From: Yersinia enterocolitica subsp. enterocolitica
Lineage (GTDB): Bacteria; Pseudomonadota; Gammaproteobacteria; Enterobacterales; Enterobacteriaceae
Reading direction: 5' to 3'
Assembly (NCBI RefSeq): GCF_901472495.1
Contig: NZ_LR590469.1
Coordinates: forward strand, 558,001 to 622,000
DNA length: 64,000 bases
Shown here: one piece after another, positions 43,376-52,703 of the stretch
How positions within the stretch are numbered: position 1 is the stretch's first letter
Layout of the letters: each line of letters opens with the position of its first letter
Made by a program: the position numbers and the translations under genes
The notes under the pieces: generated by a model
Told to the model about the DNA's origin: nothing
The model's database searches: none
What the model saw: only the letters and a program-made list of their open reading frames with translations

Positions 43376-44527
43376 GTGGCTGAAGATAGCGATGCGGACA
43401 AAAGCGAGGAACCCACAGCCCATAAGCTGGAGAAGGCTCGCGAGAAAGGCCAGATACCGCGTTCACGCGAACTGACCTCGATGCTGATGCTCGGGGCCGG
43501 TTTGGCTATTCTGTGGGTTTCGGGGGAATCGATGGCGCGTCAACTGGCTGCCATGATTGCTCAGGGGTTGCATTTTGATCACGGCCTTATCAGTGATGAT
43601 AAGCAAATGCTGCGCCAAATTGGCATGTTACTCAGACAAACGCTGATAGCGCTGATACCCATTTTTGCCGGATTGGTCATAGTGGCAATGGCGGTACCGA
43701 TGCTTCTGGGCGGCGTACTGTTTAGCGGCGAGTCAATCAAATTTGACCTCAAGCGAATGAGTCCGATTGCCGGTTTAAAGCGGATGTTTTCCTCACAGGC
43801 GCTGGCTGAACTGCTAAAAGCCATCTTGAAAGCGACACTGGTGGGGTGGGTTACCGGCATATTTCTCTGGCATAACTGGCCCGATATGATGCGGTTAATG
43901 GCTGCTCCTCCAGTGGCCGCCTTAGGTGATGCGCTCCACTTGATTATTTTCTGTGGGTTAGTGGTGGTTTTAGGCCTGACCCCAATGGTCGGCTTCGATG
44001 TGTTTTTCCAAATAACCAGCCATATCAAAAAGTTACGCATGACAAAACAGGAAATACGCGATGAGTTCAAGGATCAAGAAGGTGATCCTCATGTGAAAGG
44101 GCGTATCCGCCAGCAGCAACGGGCCATGGCCCGCCGGCGGATGATGGCGGATGTACACAAAGCGGATGTGATAGTGACTAACCCGACTCACTATGCTGTT
44201 GCGTTGCAATACAACGAAACCAAAATGAGTGCGCCAAAAGTATTGGCGAAAGGGGCGGGAGCCGTGGCACTGCGCATTCGAGAATTGGGCGCTGAACATC
44301 GCATTCCTTTATTAGAAGCTCCGCCGTTGGCCAGGGCATTATTCCGGCACAGCGAAGTGGGTCAACATATTCCTGCCACCCTTTATGCGGCAGTAGCTGA
44401 AGTTCTTGCCTGGGTGTATCAGCTGAAACGCTGGAAGCGGGAAGGTGGGCTAATCCCGAAAAAACCTGAACATCTGCCGGTACCGGAAGGGCTGGATTTT
44501 GCAACAGAAGAGAGTGAGACTGACTAA
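43376..44527 (+). CDS. flhB: Flagellar export gate protein FlhB
   Basis: 383-residue membrane protein of the flagellar type III export apparatus that switches substrate class from hook to filament. Four spans occupy residues 30 to 210. The cytoplasmic domain has the self-cleavage motif NPTH in VTNPTHYAVALQYNE. The start is GTG with a weak ribosome site, chosen because the N-terminus then matches E. coli (EPTAHKLEKAREKGQIPRSREL). It overlaps flhA by one base. It restarts the flagellar gene order after the inserted protease. Confidence 0.95.
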   Translation: MAEDSDADKSEEPTAHKLEKAREKGQIPRSRELTSMLMLGAGLAILWVSGESMARQLAAMIAQGLHFDHGLISDDKQMLRQIGMLLRQTLIALIPIFAGLVIVAMAVPMLLGGVLFSGESIKFDLKRMSPIAGLKRMFSSQALAELLKAILKATLVGWVTGIFLWHNWPDMMRLMAAPPVAALGDALHLIIFCGLVVVLGLTPMVGFDVFFQITSHIKKLRMTKQEIRDEFKDQEGDPHVKGRIRQQQRAMARRRMMADVHKADVIVTNPTHYAVALQYNETKMSAPKVLAKGAGAVALRIRELGAEHRIPLLEAPPLARALFRHSEVGQHIPATLYAAVAEVLAWVYQLKRWKREGGLIPKKPEHLPVPEGLDFATEESETD

Positions 44528-46605
44528 TGGCTAATTTGGCCGCCCTGCTTCGTTTACCGGGCAACTTCAAAGATACGCAGTGGCAAATTCTTGCCGGGCC
44601 AATCTTAATCCTCATGATCTTGTCGATGATGGTGCTGCCACTGCCGCCTTTCATCCTTGATTTGTTGTTTACCTTCAACATCGCGCTGTCCATCATGGTG
44701 TTGCTGGTTGCGATGTTTACTCAGCGTACTTTGGATTTTGCTGCATTCCCGACCATTCTGTTGTTCTCGACTTTACTGCGTTTATCCCTAAACGTGGCCT
44801 CTACTCGTATTATTCTGATGGATGGGCATACCGGTGCTGCGGCAGCAGGACGGGTGGTTGAAGCATTTGGCCATTTCCTGGTGGGCGGTAACTTCGCCAT
44901 CGGTATCGTGGTCTTTGTTATTTTAGTTATCATCAACTTTATGGTCATCACCAAAGGGGCAGGGCGTATTGCTGAAGTTGGCGCACGTTTTGTTCTTGAT
45001 GGTATGCCCGGTAAACAGATGGCCATCGACGCCGACTTAAACGCCGGTTTGATTGGGGAAGACGAAGCGAAAAAGCGCCGCTCTGATGTGACACAAGAAG
45101 CGGACTTCTACGGTTCAATGGACGGGGCCAGTAAGTTTGTTCGTGGTGATGCGGTTGCTGGGTTACTGATCATGGTCATTAACGTGGTCGGCGGCCTGTT
45201 AGTCGGGGTACTCCAGCACAACATGGCCGTGGGTCATGCAGCAGAAACCTATACGTTGTTGACCATTGGTGATGGCTTGGTTGCGCAAATCCCGGCATTG
45301 GTTATATCCACTGCCGCGGGTGTTATTGTTACCCGAGTGAGCACTGATCAGGATGTAGGCCAGCAAATGGTCACCCAGTTGTTCAACAACCCGCGGGTGA
45401 TGGTGTTGAGTGCTGCCGTATTGGGTTTACTGGGTATGGTGCCCGGTATGCCTAACTTTGTGTTTCTGTTATTTACCGCGGCGTTATTGGCTCTGGCCTG
45501 GCGTTTACGGGGTAAACAGTCGCAGCAACCGGCAGCCGCAGAAGCACCGGCCATGCAGGATCAACAACCAGCGACGGAAGCCACCTGGTCAGATGTTCAA
45601 CTGGAAGATCCTCTGGGTATGGAAGTCGGCTATCGCCTAATCCCGATGGTCGATTTCCAGCAAAATGGTGAGTTACTCGGGCGTATCCGCAGTATCCGCA
45701 AAAAGTTTGCTCAGGAAATGGGCTGTTTGCCGCCGGTGGTTCATATCAGGGATAATCTGGAACTCCCGCCTGCCAGTTATCGGATCCTGATGAAAGGGGT
45801 CGAAATTGGCAGCGGCGAAGCCCATCCGGGCCGCTGGCTGGCGATCAACCCAGGTAATGCGGTGGGGACATTGCCTGGCGAAGCGACACAAGATCCAGCC
45901 TTTGGTTTGGCTGCGGTATGGATTGAAAGTGCATTACGTGAACAAGCACAGATTCAAGGGTTTACCGTGGTCGAGGCCAGTACGGTCGTCGCCACGCATT
46001 TGAATCATCTGATCAGTCAATATGCGAGTGACTTGTTCGGTCGTCAGGAAACCCAGCAGCTGTTAGATAGGGTTTCACAAGAGATGCCGAAGCTGACCGA
46101 GGACTTTATTCCCGGAGTGGTGACCTTAACCACGTTGCATAAGGTGCTGCAAAACCTGTTAATGGAGCGGGTCTCTATTCGTGATATGCGCACCATTATT
46201 GAGACGCTTGCCGAGCATGCGCCCAATCAAACCGACCCTTATGAGTTAACCGCAGTGGTACGCGTCGCGCTGGGCCGCTCAATTGCCCAGCAATGGTTCC
46301 CTGGTACCGGCGAGATTCAGGTCATTGGTTTGGATGCGGCCTTGGAACGCTTGTTATTACAAGCACTGCAAGGTGGTAGCGGTTTAGAACCGGGGCTGGC
46401 TGATCGCCTACTGGAACAATCCAAGCAAGCACTGCAACGTCAAGAGATGCTGGGCGCGCCGCCAGTGTTGTTGGTTAACCACGCATTGCGTGCATTATTA
46501 GCCCGCTTCCTGCGCCGTAGCTTGCCGCAGATGGTGGTGCTGTCGAATTTGGAAATCGGCGACAATCGTCAAATCCGTATGACCTCAACCATTGGAGCGG
46601 CCTGA
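44527..46605 (+). CDS. flhA: Flagellar export gate protein FlhA
   Basis: 692-residue component that forms the nonameric ring of the export gate. About eight N-terminal spans (residues 20-330) include the FHIPEP-family signature near RLSLNVASTRIILMDG and GAGRIAEVGARFVLDGMPGKQMAIDADL. The C-terminal cytoplasmic domain binds chaperone-substrate complexes. It overlaps flhB and flhE by one base each, so the three are coupled. Confidence 0.96.
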   Translation: MANLAALLRLPGNFKDTQWQILAGPILILMILSMMVLPLPPFILDLLFTFNIALSIMVLLVAMFTQRTLDFAAFPTILLFSTLLRLSLNVASTRIILMDGHTGAAAAGRVVEAFGHFLVGGNFAIGIVVFVILVIINFMVITKGAGRIAEVGARFVLDGMPGKQMAIDADLNAGLIGEDEAKKRRSDVTQEADFYGSMDGASKFVRGDAVAGLLIMVINVVGGLLVGVLQHNMAVGHAAETYTLLTIGDGLVAQIPALVISTAAGVIVTRVSTDQDVGQQMVTQLFNNPRVMVLSAAVLGLLGMVPGMPNFVFLLFTAALLALAWRLRGKQSQQPAAAEAPAMQDQQPATEATWSDVQLEDPLGMEVGYRLIPMVDFQQNGELLGRIRSIRKKFAQEMGCLPPVVHIRDNLELPPASYRILMKGVEIGSGEAHPGRWLAINPGNAVGTLPGEATQDPAFGLAAVWIESALREQAQIQGFTVVEASTVVATHLNHLISQYASDLFGRQETQQLLDRVSQEMPKLTEDFIPGVVTLTTLHKVLQNLLMERVSIRDMRTIIETLAEHAPNQTDPYELTAVVRVALGRSIAQQWFPGTGEIQVIGLDAALERLLLQALQGGSGLEPGLADRLLEQSKQALQRQEMLGAPPVLLVNHALRALLARFLRRSLPQMVVLSNLEIGDNRQIRMTSTIGAA

Positions 46606-47027
46606 TGCTGACTTGTCTTTCCCGAAGAGTTCTGGTGGGCTTGTTTTCAATTGGAATATTGCCATTGAATGCAATGGCTTCAGGTTCCTGGGTGGCAGAT
46701 GATATTGGCATTACCCAGAGTGTGCGCGGTGTGGCAATCTCCGCCAAGCCGCTGCAATCACCGGTCGCACTGGCGCAAGATAATGCGCGAATTGTGTCGA
46801 TAAGTTGGCGCTACCAATTAATGTCAGCAGCACCAGATGGTTTACAAGTTAAGTTATGTACGCCAACCCGCTGTATGCCTCTTGAGGGGGGCAGCGGGCT
46901 GAGTCGCGGATTGGCCGGGGAAGCGGCTGCGACTCAACTGACATTTATCTACTTTATCGCAGGAAAAGGGCGGGTCAATCCGCCACTGCAGGTTATTAAT
47001 CACCAGGTCATCGTTAATTATCGTTAA
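46605..47027 (+). CDS. flhE: Flagellar protein FlhE
   Basis: 140-residue periplasmic protein with a signal peptide (residues 1 to about 24, ending AMASG). The mature part is beta-rich and has two cysteines (KLCTPTRCMPL) that probably form a disulfide. In Salmonella FlhE limits proton leak through the export gate. Its ATG overlaps the flhA stop. It is the last gene before inv; beyond it composition changes to AT-rich. Confidence 0.9.
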   Translation: MLTCLSRRVLVGLFSIGILPLNAMASGSWVADDIGITQSVRGVAISAKPLQSPVALAQDNARIVSISWRYQLMSAAPDGLQVKLCTPTRCMPLEGGSGLSRGLAGEAAATQLTFIYFIAGKGRVNPPLQVINHQVIVNYR

Positions 47028-47534
47028 ATCCAAAATGGATAAGTGAAGGAGCAACATATAGGAAGTAGCATCATGCTGCTTAGTTCTTTTGCCTGCGCTG
47101 TTGAATGTAATGACATCGCCATCATACTGCAAAAAATCAAACTCAAAAGTACACTCTGTTTTTTCATATACCCTCCTTTAAACTAAGCCAGCGGTTGCTT
47201 AGTCGCATTAGATTAATGCATCGTGAAAAATGCAGAGAGTCTATTTTATGAGACGAATGTAAACTATTTTGATAATAATAATATATCACAATATATATAT
47301 ACATGCTAAATATAACCTGACAATTAAATTAACAAGCTAATATTACCATGATGATTTTTTTTTGCATTTCATTTGTCATTGCTGTTATTTTTAATTTTTT
47401 AATTTTATTTTTGTAAGTTCTGCTATTCTATTGTTAGTGTTTGCGAGAGAGAAGAAGTTATTTCTTGTCGCTGTTTTCATTTCTGTTGCTTAAGTAAATA
47501 TTACCGCGTTAATTTATACCTAAGGGGTACACTA
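47028..47534 (+). promoter_or_regulatory. AT-rich inv upstream region
   Basis: 507 bases, strikingly AT-rich between 47240 and 47420 with alternating AT and T-tracts, the sort of DNA that H-NS silences and RovA de-represses at Yersinia inv. TTGCAT and TTATTT 17 bp apart (around 47363-47391) are a weak candidate promoter. AAGGGG precedes the inv ATG. A 37-codon frame at 47072 is unconvincing. Confidence 0.5.
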
Positions 47535-50042
47535 ATGTATTCATTTTTTAATACGCTAACTGTGACTAAAATCATTAGCAGGCTAATATTATCGATCGGT
47601 TTAATATTTGGAATATTTACTTATGGGTTCTCACAGCAACATTATTTTAATTCAGAAGCGTTAGAGAACCCCGCTGAACATAATGAGGCTTTCAATAAGA
47701 TAATCAGTACCGGAACCAGTCTGGCGGTATCGGGTAATGCATCCAATATCACCAGGTCAATGGTAAATGACGCGGCAAATCAGGAAGTAAAACACTGGTT
47801 AAATAGATTTGGGACAACTCAGGTCAATGTTAACTTTGATAAAAAGTTCTCCCTCAAAGAAAGTTCTCTTGATTGGCTGTTGCCTTGGTATGACTCTGCT
47901 TCATATGTCTTTTTTAGTCAGTTGGGTATAAGAAATAAAGACAGTCGCAATACCCTTAATATCGGCGCTGGGGTGCGTACCTTCCAACAAAGTTGGATGT
48001 ATGGCTTTAACACTTTCTATGACAATGATATGACCGGGCACAATCATCGTATTGGCGTGGGTGCAGAAGCCTGGACTGATTATTTACAATTATCGGCCAA
48101 TGGTTATTTTCGCCTCAATGGTTGGCATCAATCTCGTGATTTCGCGGACTATAATGAGCGCCCGGCAAGCGGGGGCGACATTCACGTCAAAGCGTATTTA
48201 CCTGCGCTGCCACAATTGGGCGGGAAATTAAAATATGAGCAGTACCGTGGTGAGCGGGTGGCTTTATTTGGTAAAGATAACCTGCAAAGTAACCCTTATG
48301 CGGTGACCACAGGGCTTATTTATACGCCGATCCCCTTCATTACACTGGGGGTCGATCAACGAATGGGAAAAAGTCGGCAGCATGAAATACAATGGAACTT
48401 ACAAATGGATTATCGCCTCGGCGAAAGTTTTCGTTCGCAGTTTAGCCCCGCAGTGGTGGCCGGAACTCGTTTACTGGCTGAGAGCCGTTATAATCTGGTT
48501 GAGCGCAATCCAAATATTGTTCTGGAATACCAAAAACAGAATACTATCAAATTGGCATTTTCACCCGCCGTACTCTCCGGCCTGCCGGGGCAGGTTTATT
48601 CCGTTAGTGCACAAATACAGTCTCAATCTGCACTACAACGTATTCTCTGGAATGATGCGCAATGGGTTGCTGCCGGCGGCAAATTAATACCCGTCAGTGC
48701 AACAGATTACAATGTGGTCTTACCGCCTTATAAACCGATGGCACCAGCGAGTCGTACTGTGGGGAAAACCGGCGAGAGCGAAGCGGCGGTCAATACCTAT
48801 ACCCTCAGCGCCACGGCTATCGATAACCACGGCAATAGTTCTAATCCAGCTACGTTGACCGTTATTGTGCAGCAACCTCAGTTCGTTATTACCTCGGAAG
48901 TGACTGATGATGGTGCGCTTGCTGATGGCAGGACTCCCATCACGGTGAAATTTACAGTGACTAATATTGATAGTACGCCGGTTGCCGAGCAAGAGGGGGT
49001 GATAACCACCAGTAATGGTGCGCTTCCCAGTAAAGTCACAAAAAAAACCGATGCACAGGGTGTGATAAGCATTGCATTAACTAGCTTCACTGTTGGGGTG
49101 TCAGTCGTCACTTTAGATATTCAGGGGCAACAGGCTACTGTTGATGTACGATTTGCCGTGCTGCCGCCAGATGTCACAAACTCAAGTTTTAACGTTTCTC
49201 CATCTGATATTGTTGCCGATGGCTCCATGCAGTCGATACTCACCTTTGTTCCGCGTAATAAAAATAATGAGTTTGTCAGTGGGATAACAGATCTTGAATT
49301 TATACAAAGTGGTGTTCCGGTAACTATTAGTCCGGTAACCGAAAATGCTGACAACTATACCGCCAGTGTGGTGGGAAATTCGGTAGGAGATGTCGATATT
49401 ACGCCGCAGGTGGGGGGGGAATCACTAGACTTGTTGCAGAAAAGAATCACCCTGTACCCAGTACCGAAGATAACCGGCATTAACGTGAATGGTGAGCAAT
49501 TTGCCACAGATAAAGGCTTCCCGAAAACTACCTTTAATAAAGCCACGTTCCAATTGGTGATGAATGACGATGTGGCGAATAATACTCAATATGACTGGAC
49601 ATCATCCTATGCGGCCAGTGCGCCGGTTGATAATCAGGGTAAAGTCAATATTGCCTATAAAACCTATGGTAGCACCGTCACTGTGACGGCAAAAAGTAAA
49701 AAATTCCCGAGTTATACGGCAACATATCAATTCAAACCTAATTTGTGGGTGTTCTCCGGCACCATGTCACTGCAATCAAGTGTCGAGGCGAGTCGAAATT
49801 GCCAGCGCACTGATTTTACTGCGCTGATCGAGTCCGCACGCGCCAGTAATGGTTCGCGTTCACCAGACGGTACTCTGTGGGGAGAGTGGGGAAGTTTGGC
49901 AACCTATGATAGCGCTGAGTGGCCATCGGGTAACTATTGGACTAAAAAGACCAGTACAGATTTTGTCACTATGGATATGACCACCGGTGACATACCAACA
50001 TCTGCGGCTACGGCGTATCCGCTGTGTGCGGAGCCGCAATAG
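47535..50042 (+). CDS. inv: Invasin, outer-membrane adhesin
   Basis: 835 residues, the length I know for Y. enterocolitica invasin; Y. pseudotuberculosis has 986. It binds beta-1 integrins on M cells and drives uptake. Residues 1-35 form a signal region and 80-400 the intimin/invasin beta-barrel (FFSQLGIRNKDSRNTLNIGAGVR, GVGAEAWTDYLQLSANGYFRLNGWH). Bacterial immunoglobulin-like domains follow from about 450 (TDDGALADGRTPITVKFTV, SPSDIVADGSMQSILTFV). The last 100 residues are the C-type-lectin-like cap, closed by cysteines in SRNCQRTDF and AYPLCAEPQ. It stops 2 bp from the converging flgN gene. Confidence 0.96.
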   Translation: MYSFFNTLTVTKIISRLILSIGLIFGIFTYGFSQQHYFNSEALENPAEHNEAFNKIISTGTSLAVSGNASNITRSMVNDAANQEVKHWLNRFGTTQVNVNFDKKFSLKESSLDWLLPWYDSASYVFFSQLGIRNKDSRNTLNIGAGVRTFQQSWMYGFNTFYDNDMTGHNHRIGVGAEAWTDYLQLSANGYFRLNGWHQSRDFADYNERPASGGDIHVKAYLPALPQLGGKLKYEQYRGERVALFGKDNLQSNPYAVTTGLIYTPIPFITLGVDQRMGKSRQHEIQWNLQMDYRLGESFRSQFSPAVVAGTRLLAESRYNLVERNPNIVLEYQKQNTIKLAFSPAVLSGLPGQVYSVSAQIQSQSALQRILWNDAQWVAAGGKLIPVSATDYNVVLPPYKPMAPASRTVGKTGESEAAVNTYTLSATAIDNHGNSSNPATLTVIVQQPQFVITSEVTDDGALADGRTPITVKFTVTNIDSTPVAEQEGVITTSNGALPSKVTKKTDAQGVISIALTSFTVGVSVVTLDIQGQQATVDVRFAVLPPDVTNSSFNVSPSDIVADGSMQSILTFVPRNKNNEFVSGITDLEFIQSGVPVTISPVTENADNYTASVVGNSVGDVDITPQVGGESLDLLQKRITLYPVPKITGINVNGEQFATDKGFPKTTFNKATFQLVMNDDVANNTQYDWTSSYAASAPVDNQGKVNIAYKTYGSTVTVTAKSKKFPSYTATYQFKPNLWVFSGTMSLQSSVEASRNCQRTDFTALIESARASNGSRSPDGTLWGEWGSLATYDSAEWPSGNYWTKKTSTDFVTMDMTTGDIPTSAATAYPLCAEPQ

Positions 50043-50044
50043 TG

Positions 50045-50488
50045 CTAAATACCAATCTTGCGGCCCAGCAAACTGGCACCTTTAGCGTGACCATCTGGCC
50101 CATACAGTGATTGGCCGTGGCGCGTATTCAAAACCGCCAGCGCCTGAGTGTTATGCTCAATATGCTGTTGCAGCAAAAGCCCGTTATGCAGGTTGCCGTA
50201 GCGCAGGCCTTCGGCCAGTTCCAAAATACGCTGCCAGCGCTCAGCTAGCGCAGGAACGTTGCTGTAGGGCGCTTGAATATTTATGTTTTTTTCGGTGGTG
50301 AGCCGGGTCTGGTCCAGATAAGCCAAGGTCGCCAAAATTGAACTTTTTTGTTCAGTGACGCCTTGCAACACGATACCTTGAATCCGACCGGAGCACAGCA
50401 GTTGCTGCTCTTGTGCTACTACGGTTTTCAGGGATTCAAGCAGTTCCAGTTGCTGGTCCAGATTAGTTTGTAATCTTTCCACCACCAC
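50045..50488 (-). CDS. flgN: Flagellar export chaperone FlgN
   Basis: 147-residue helical chaperone for the hook-filament junction proteins FlgK and FlgL. VTEQKSSILATLAYLDQTRL matches E. coli FlgN, and the C-terminus LYGPDGHAKGASLLGRKIGI keeps the conserved end. Three consecutive GTG codons open the frame, so the exact start is uncertain; AAGGAT precedes them. It lies 48 bp downstream of flgM in a flgA-flgM-flgN line on the minus strand. Confidence 0.9.
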   Translation of the reverse strand: MVVERLQTNLDQQLELLESLKTVVAQEQQLLCSGRIQGIVLQGVTEQKSSILATLAYLDQTRLTTEKNINIQAPYSNVPALAERWQRILELAEGLRYGNLHNGLLLQQHIEHNTQALAVLNTRHGQSLYGPDGHAKGASLLGRKIGI

Positions 50489-50536
50489 CTATCCTTTTAC
50501 GGTTAATAATTTTACGGTCAACGATTGTTGTGACGT

Positions 50537-50836
50537 TTAGCTATTCTTCAGGTCATCGGCAACATTTTTGAGCAAGGCATCGGCAATTTTACCGGTGTCC
50601 ATGGTCAGTTGGCCTGAACGGATCGCCTGTTTTAAGGTTTCGACACGTTCTACATTGATGTCCTGGCTGCCCGGTTGCATCAATTTTGCCTGCGCGTCGC
50701 TCAATTTAACCTCAGTACCACTTACCGGTGTTTTTGATTGAGCAGAAGGTTTACGCGTTTGTTGCGCAATATCACTGGTTTCCCGTGGCTGCACTGGTGT
50801 TACCGGTAATAGCGGCTGAGTGCGATCAATACTCAT
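50537..50836 (-). CDS. flgM: Anti-sigma-28 factor FlgM
   Basis: 99 residues, mostly unstructured, holding FliA inactive until the hook is finished and FlgM is exported. It begins MSIDRTQPLLPVTPVQPRE, and the C-terminal FliA-binding helices are AQAKLMQPGSQDINVERVETLKQAIRSGQLTMDTGKIADALL. Its presence fits the FliA promoters seen before tsr and flgK. It is preceded by flgA on the same strand with about 165 bp between, room for a separate promoter. Confidence 0.93.
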   Translation of the reverse strand: MSIDRTQPLLPVTPVQPRETSDIAQQTRKPSAQSKTPVSGTEVKLSDAQAKLMQPGSQDINVERVETLKQAIRSGQLTMDTGKIADALLKNVADDLKNS

Positions 50837-50869
50837 GTTCTGTTGCTCCCTCTATAGCGGGATTGACGT

Positions 50870-50896
50870 TTATCGACCCGCAAGACTTTTATCTTT
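50870..50896 (-). promoter_or_regulatory. Possible FliA promoter for flgMN
   Basis: On the minus strand GTCGATAA fits the FliA -10 at 7 of 8, about 35 bp before the flgM start, but the -35 at the right spacing (AAAGATAA) fits poorly. Position agrees with the known class 3 flgM promoter in E. coli. Confidence 0.4.
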
Positions 50897-51000
50897 CAGT
50901 AAAAGAATGGCTGGATTGTCACTATGTCACCTGCAAATAATGTTACCCGCAAATAACTGCATATTAGAGTTATCGGCACAGGTTAAAAAAACTTTAATCA

Positions 51001-51675
51001 CTATAACAGAATATGTACGGTGCCATCGTCGGCTACGGTGCCACTGACGATTTGGCCAGATGCCATGCGCACCCGAACATTATCTTGAATGGCCGCATTA
51101 TTCATCGCTTTACCATTACTGTTAACATTAAATCCCTCACCCTGCGCCAAGACCTGCACATCTTGCCCTGCTTTTATTATCCACAGGCGGCGCAACATAT
51201 TGCGTGTCAGCGGTTGACCAGCATTGATTGGCCGTAAACTGACCGCACCTTGAGCAAAGTTGGGTTCTAATAACGCACCGGGAGGCAGGGTATCGAGCCG
51301 ACCTTGTTTCATTTCGATATCTTGCAGTGTCATTTTTGCACCGGCTGCCAGTTGACGAGCCGCCACTGCATAATGGCCACTGACTTGTACTTGGGTCTGA
51401 ATAAAACGCCGCACGCCATCACAACGCACCGACAGACTGATATTGCCCCAAGGGCGGGCATTAGCCGGTAGCGTTATCTCCGGCATATCACATTGTGGCC
51501 ACTGGTTCTGCGGGGTTTTAATCACCACCTTAACCTGGCTCTCTTTATCCGGATATTGCTGTTGGAAGAATTGATTTACCTGCACTGATAAATCTGCCGC
51601 CATCGCCTGATGAGTGGCGGCTTGACTCAGCAACAGCCCCCCCAATGCACATGTTATGACGCCATTTCTGTTCAT
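51001..51675 (-). CDS. flgA: Flagellar P-ring assembly protein FlgA
   Basis: Periplasmic chaperone for FlgI. About 224 residues with a signal peptide ending QAMAADL. The C-terminal SAF-like fold contains AGQPLTRNMLRRLWIIKAGQDVQVLAQGEGFNVNSNGKAMNNA. I take the ATG at 51675; a GTG two codons earlier is equally possible. It diverges from flgB across a 190-bp gap that must hold FlhDC-controlled promoters for both directions. Confidence 0.93.
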   Translation of the reverse strand: MNRNGVITCALGGLLLSQAATHQAMAADLSVQVNQFFQQQYPDKESQVKVVIKTPQNQWPQCDMPEITLPANARPWGNISLSVRCDGVRRFIQTQVQVSGHYAVAARQLAAGAKMTLQDIEMKQGRLDTLPPGALLEPNFAQGAVSLRPINAGQPLTRNMLRRLWIIKAGQDVQVLAQGEGFNVNSNGKAMNNAAIQDNVRVRMASGQIVSGTVADDGTVHILL

Positions 51676-51864
51676 TGCCACCCATCTCTTCTCCGTCTAC
51701 ACAACCCGGTAACACCGAATCGGCCCCTGTTACCCACTAGTGTACCTGTACCTTGCTGAGGTTAAGGGAACAAATAGCAACGCATTTAGCCCTTATTCTG
51801 ACGATAGGCTTCCCTGTACGGCGTTTATGCTGTCGGCTCCAAATTCTAACCTTGCGGGGGGACT

Positions 51865-52278
51865 ATGCTCGACAAACTGGACGGTGCTCTGCGTTTTCAA
51901 CAAGAGGCGCTTAATTTGCGCGCGCAACGACAGGAGATCCTGTCGTCCAATATTGCTAATGCGGATACACCCGGCTTTCAGGCACGTGATATTGATTTCT
52001 CCAGCCAACTGAAAAAAGTCATGGAGCAAGGACGTGCCAGCGGTACTGGGGTGTCGCTCAGTTTGACGTCAGCCCGTCATATCCCGGCAAGTACAGTTCA
52101 GCCACCTGATCTTGATTTGTTATTCCGTGTCCCGGATCAGCCATCAATGGATGGCAACACGGTAGATATGGACCGTGAACGTACGAATTTTGCCGATAAC
52201 AGCCTGAAATATCAGACCGATTTGACCGTTCTTGGCGGCCAGATCAAAGGGATGATGTCAGTGTTACAACAAGGATAA
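51865..52278 (+). CDS. flgB: Flagellar proximal rod protein FlgB
   Basis: 137-residue rod subunit, first gene of the flgBCDEFGHIJ operon. The conserved rod-protein N-terminus LRAQRQEILSSNIANADTPGFQARDIDF is present. GGGG lies before the ATG. Exported without a cleaved signal through the flagellar type III system. Five bases separate it from flgC. Confidence 0.95.
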   Translation: MLDKLDGALRFQQEALNLRAQRQEILSSNIANADTPGFQARDIDFSSQLKKVMEQGRASGTGVSLSLTSARHIPASTVQPPDLDLLFRVPDQPSMDGNTVDMDRERTNFADNSLKYQTDLTVLGGQIKGMMSVLQQG

Positions 52279-52283
52279 GACGG

Positions 52284-52688
52284 ATGTCTTTACTGAATAT
52301 TTTTGATATTGCCGGTTCTGCATTATCAGCCCAATCGCAGCGGTTGAACGTTAGCGCCAGTAACATGGCGAACGCCGACAGCGTAACAGGCCCAGATGGC
52401 CAGCCTTACCGCGCCAAGCAAGTGGTGTTTCAGGTGGCAGCTCAGCCGGGGCAAGAAACGGGCGGCGTACGTGTGGCACAGATAATCGATGATCCGGCAC
52501 CGGATCGTTTGGTCTTCCAACCCGGCAATCCGCTGGCTGATGCCAAGGGGTATGTTCGTATGCCAAACGTTGATGTGACCGGCGAGATGGTGAACACCAT
52601 TTCAGCTTCACGCAGTTATCAAGCTAACGTTGAAGTATTGAATACGACCAAATCGTTGATGCTCAAGACGCTGACACTGGGTCAATAA
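52284..52688 (+). CDS. flgC: Flagellar proximal rod protein FlgC
   Basis: 134 residues. The rod-family motif is SAQSQRLNVSASNMANADSV near the N-terminus and the C-terminal coiled coil ends VEVLNTTKSLMLKTLTLGQ. It follows flgB by 5 bp and precedes flgD by 15 bp. Confidence 0.95.
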   Translation: MSLLNIFDIAGSALSAQSQRLNVSASNMANADSVTGPDGQPYRAKQVVFQVAAQPGQETGGVRVAQIIDDPAPDRLVFQPGNPLADAKGYVRMPNVDVTGEMVNTISASRSYQANVEVLNTTKSLMLKTLTLGQ

Positions 52689-52703
52689 CAGGAACCTGCA
52701 TAA

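Noticed and set aside
44042..46747. Long minus-strand open frames opposite flhB and flhA
   Set aside because: They are mirror frames of well-conserved genes, with no ribosome sites or independent similarity.
47072..47185. 37-codon frame between flhE and inv (MLLSSFACAVECND...)
   Set aside because: AGGAAG lies upstream, but spacing is poor, the sequence resembles no known peptide and the region is inv promoter DNA.
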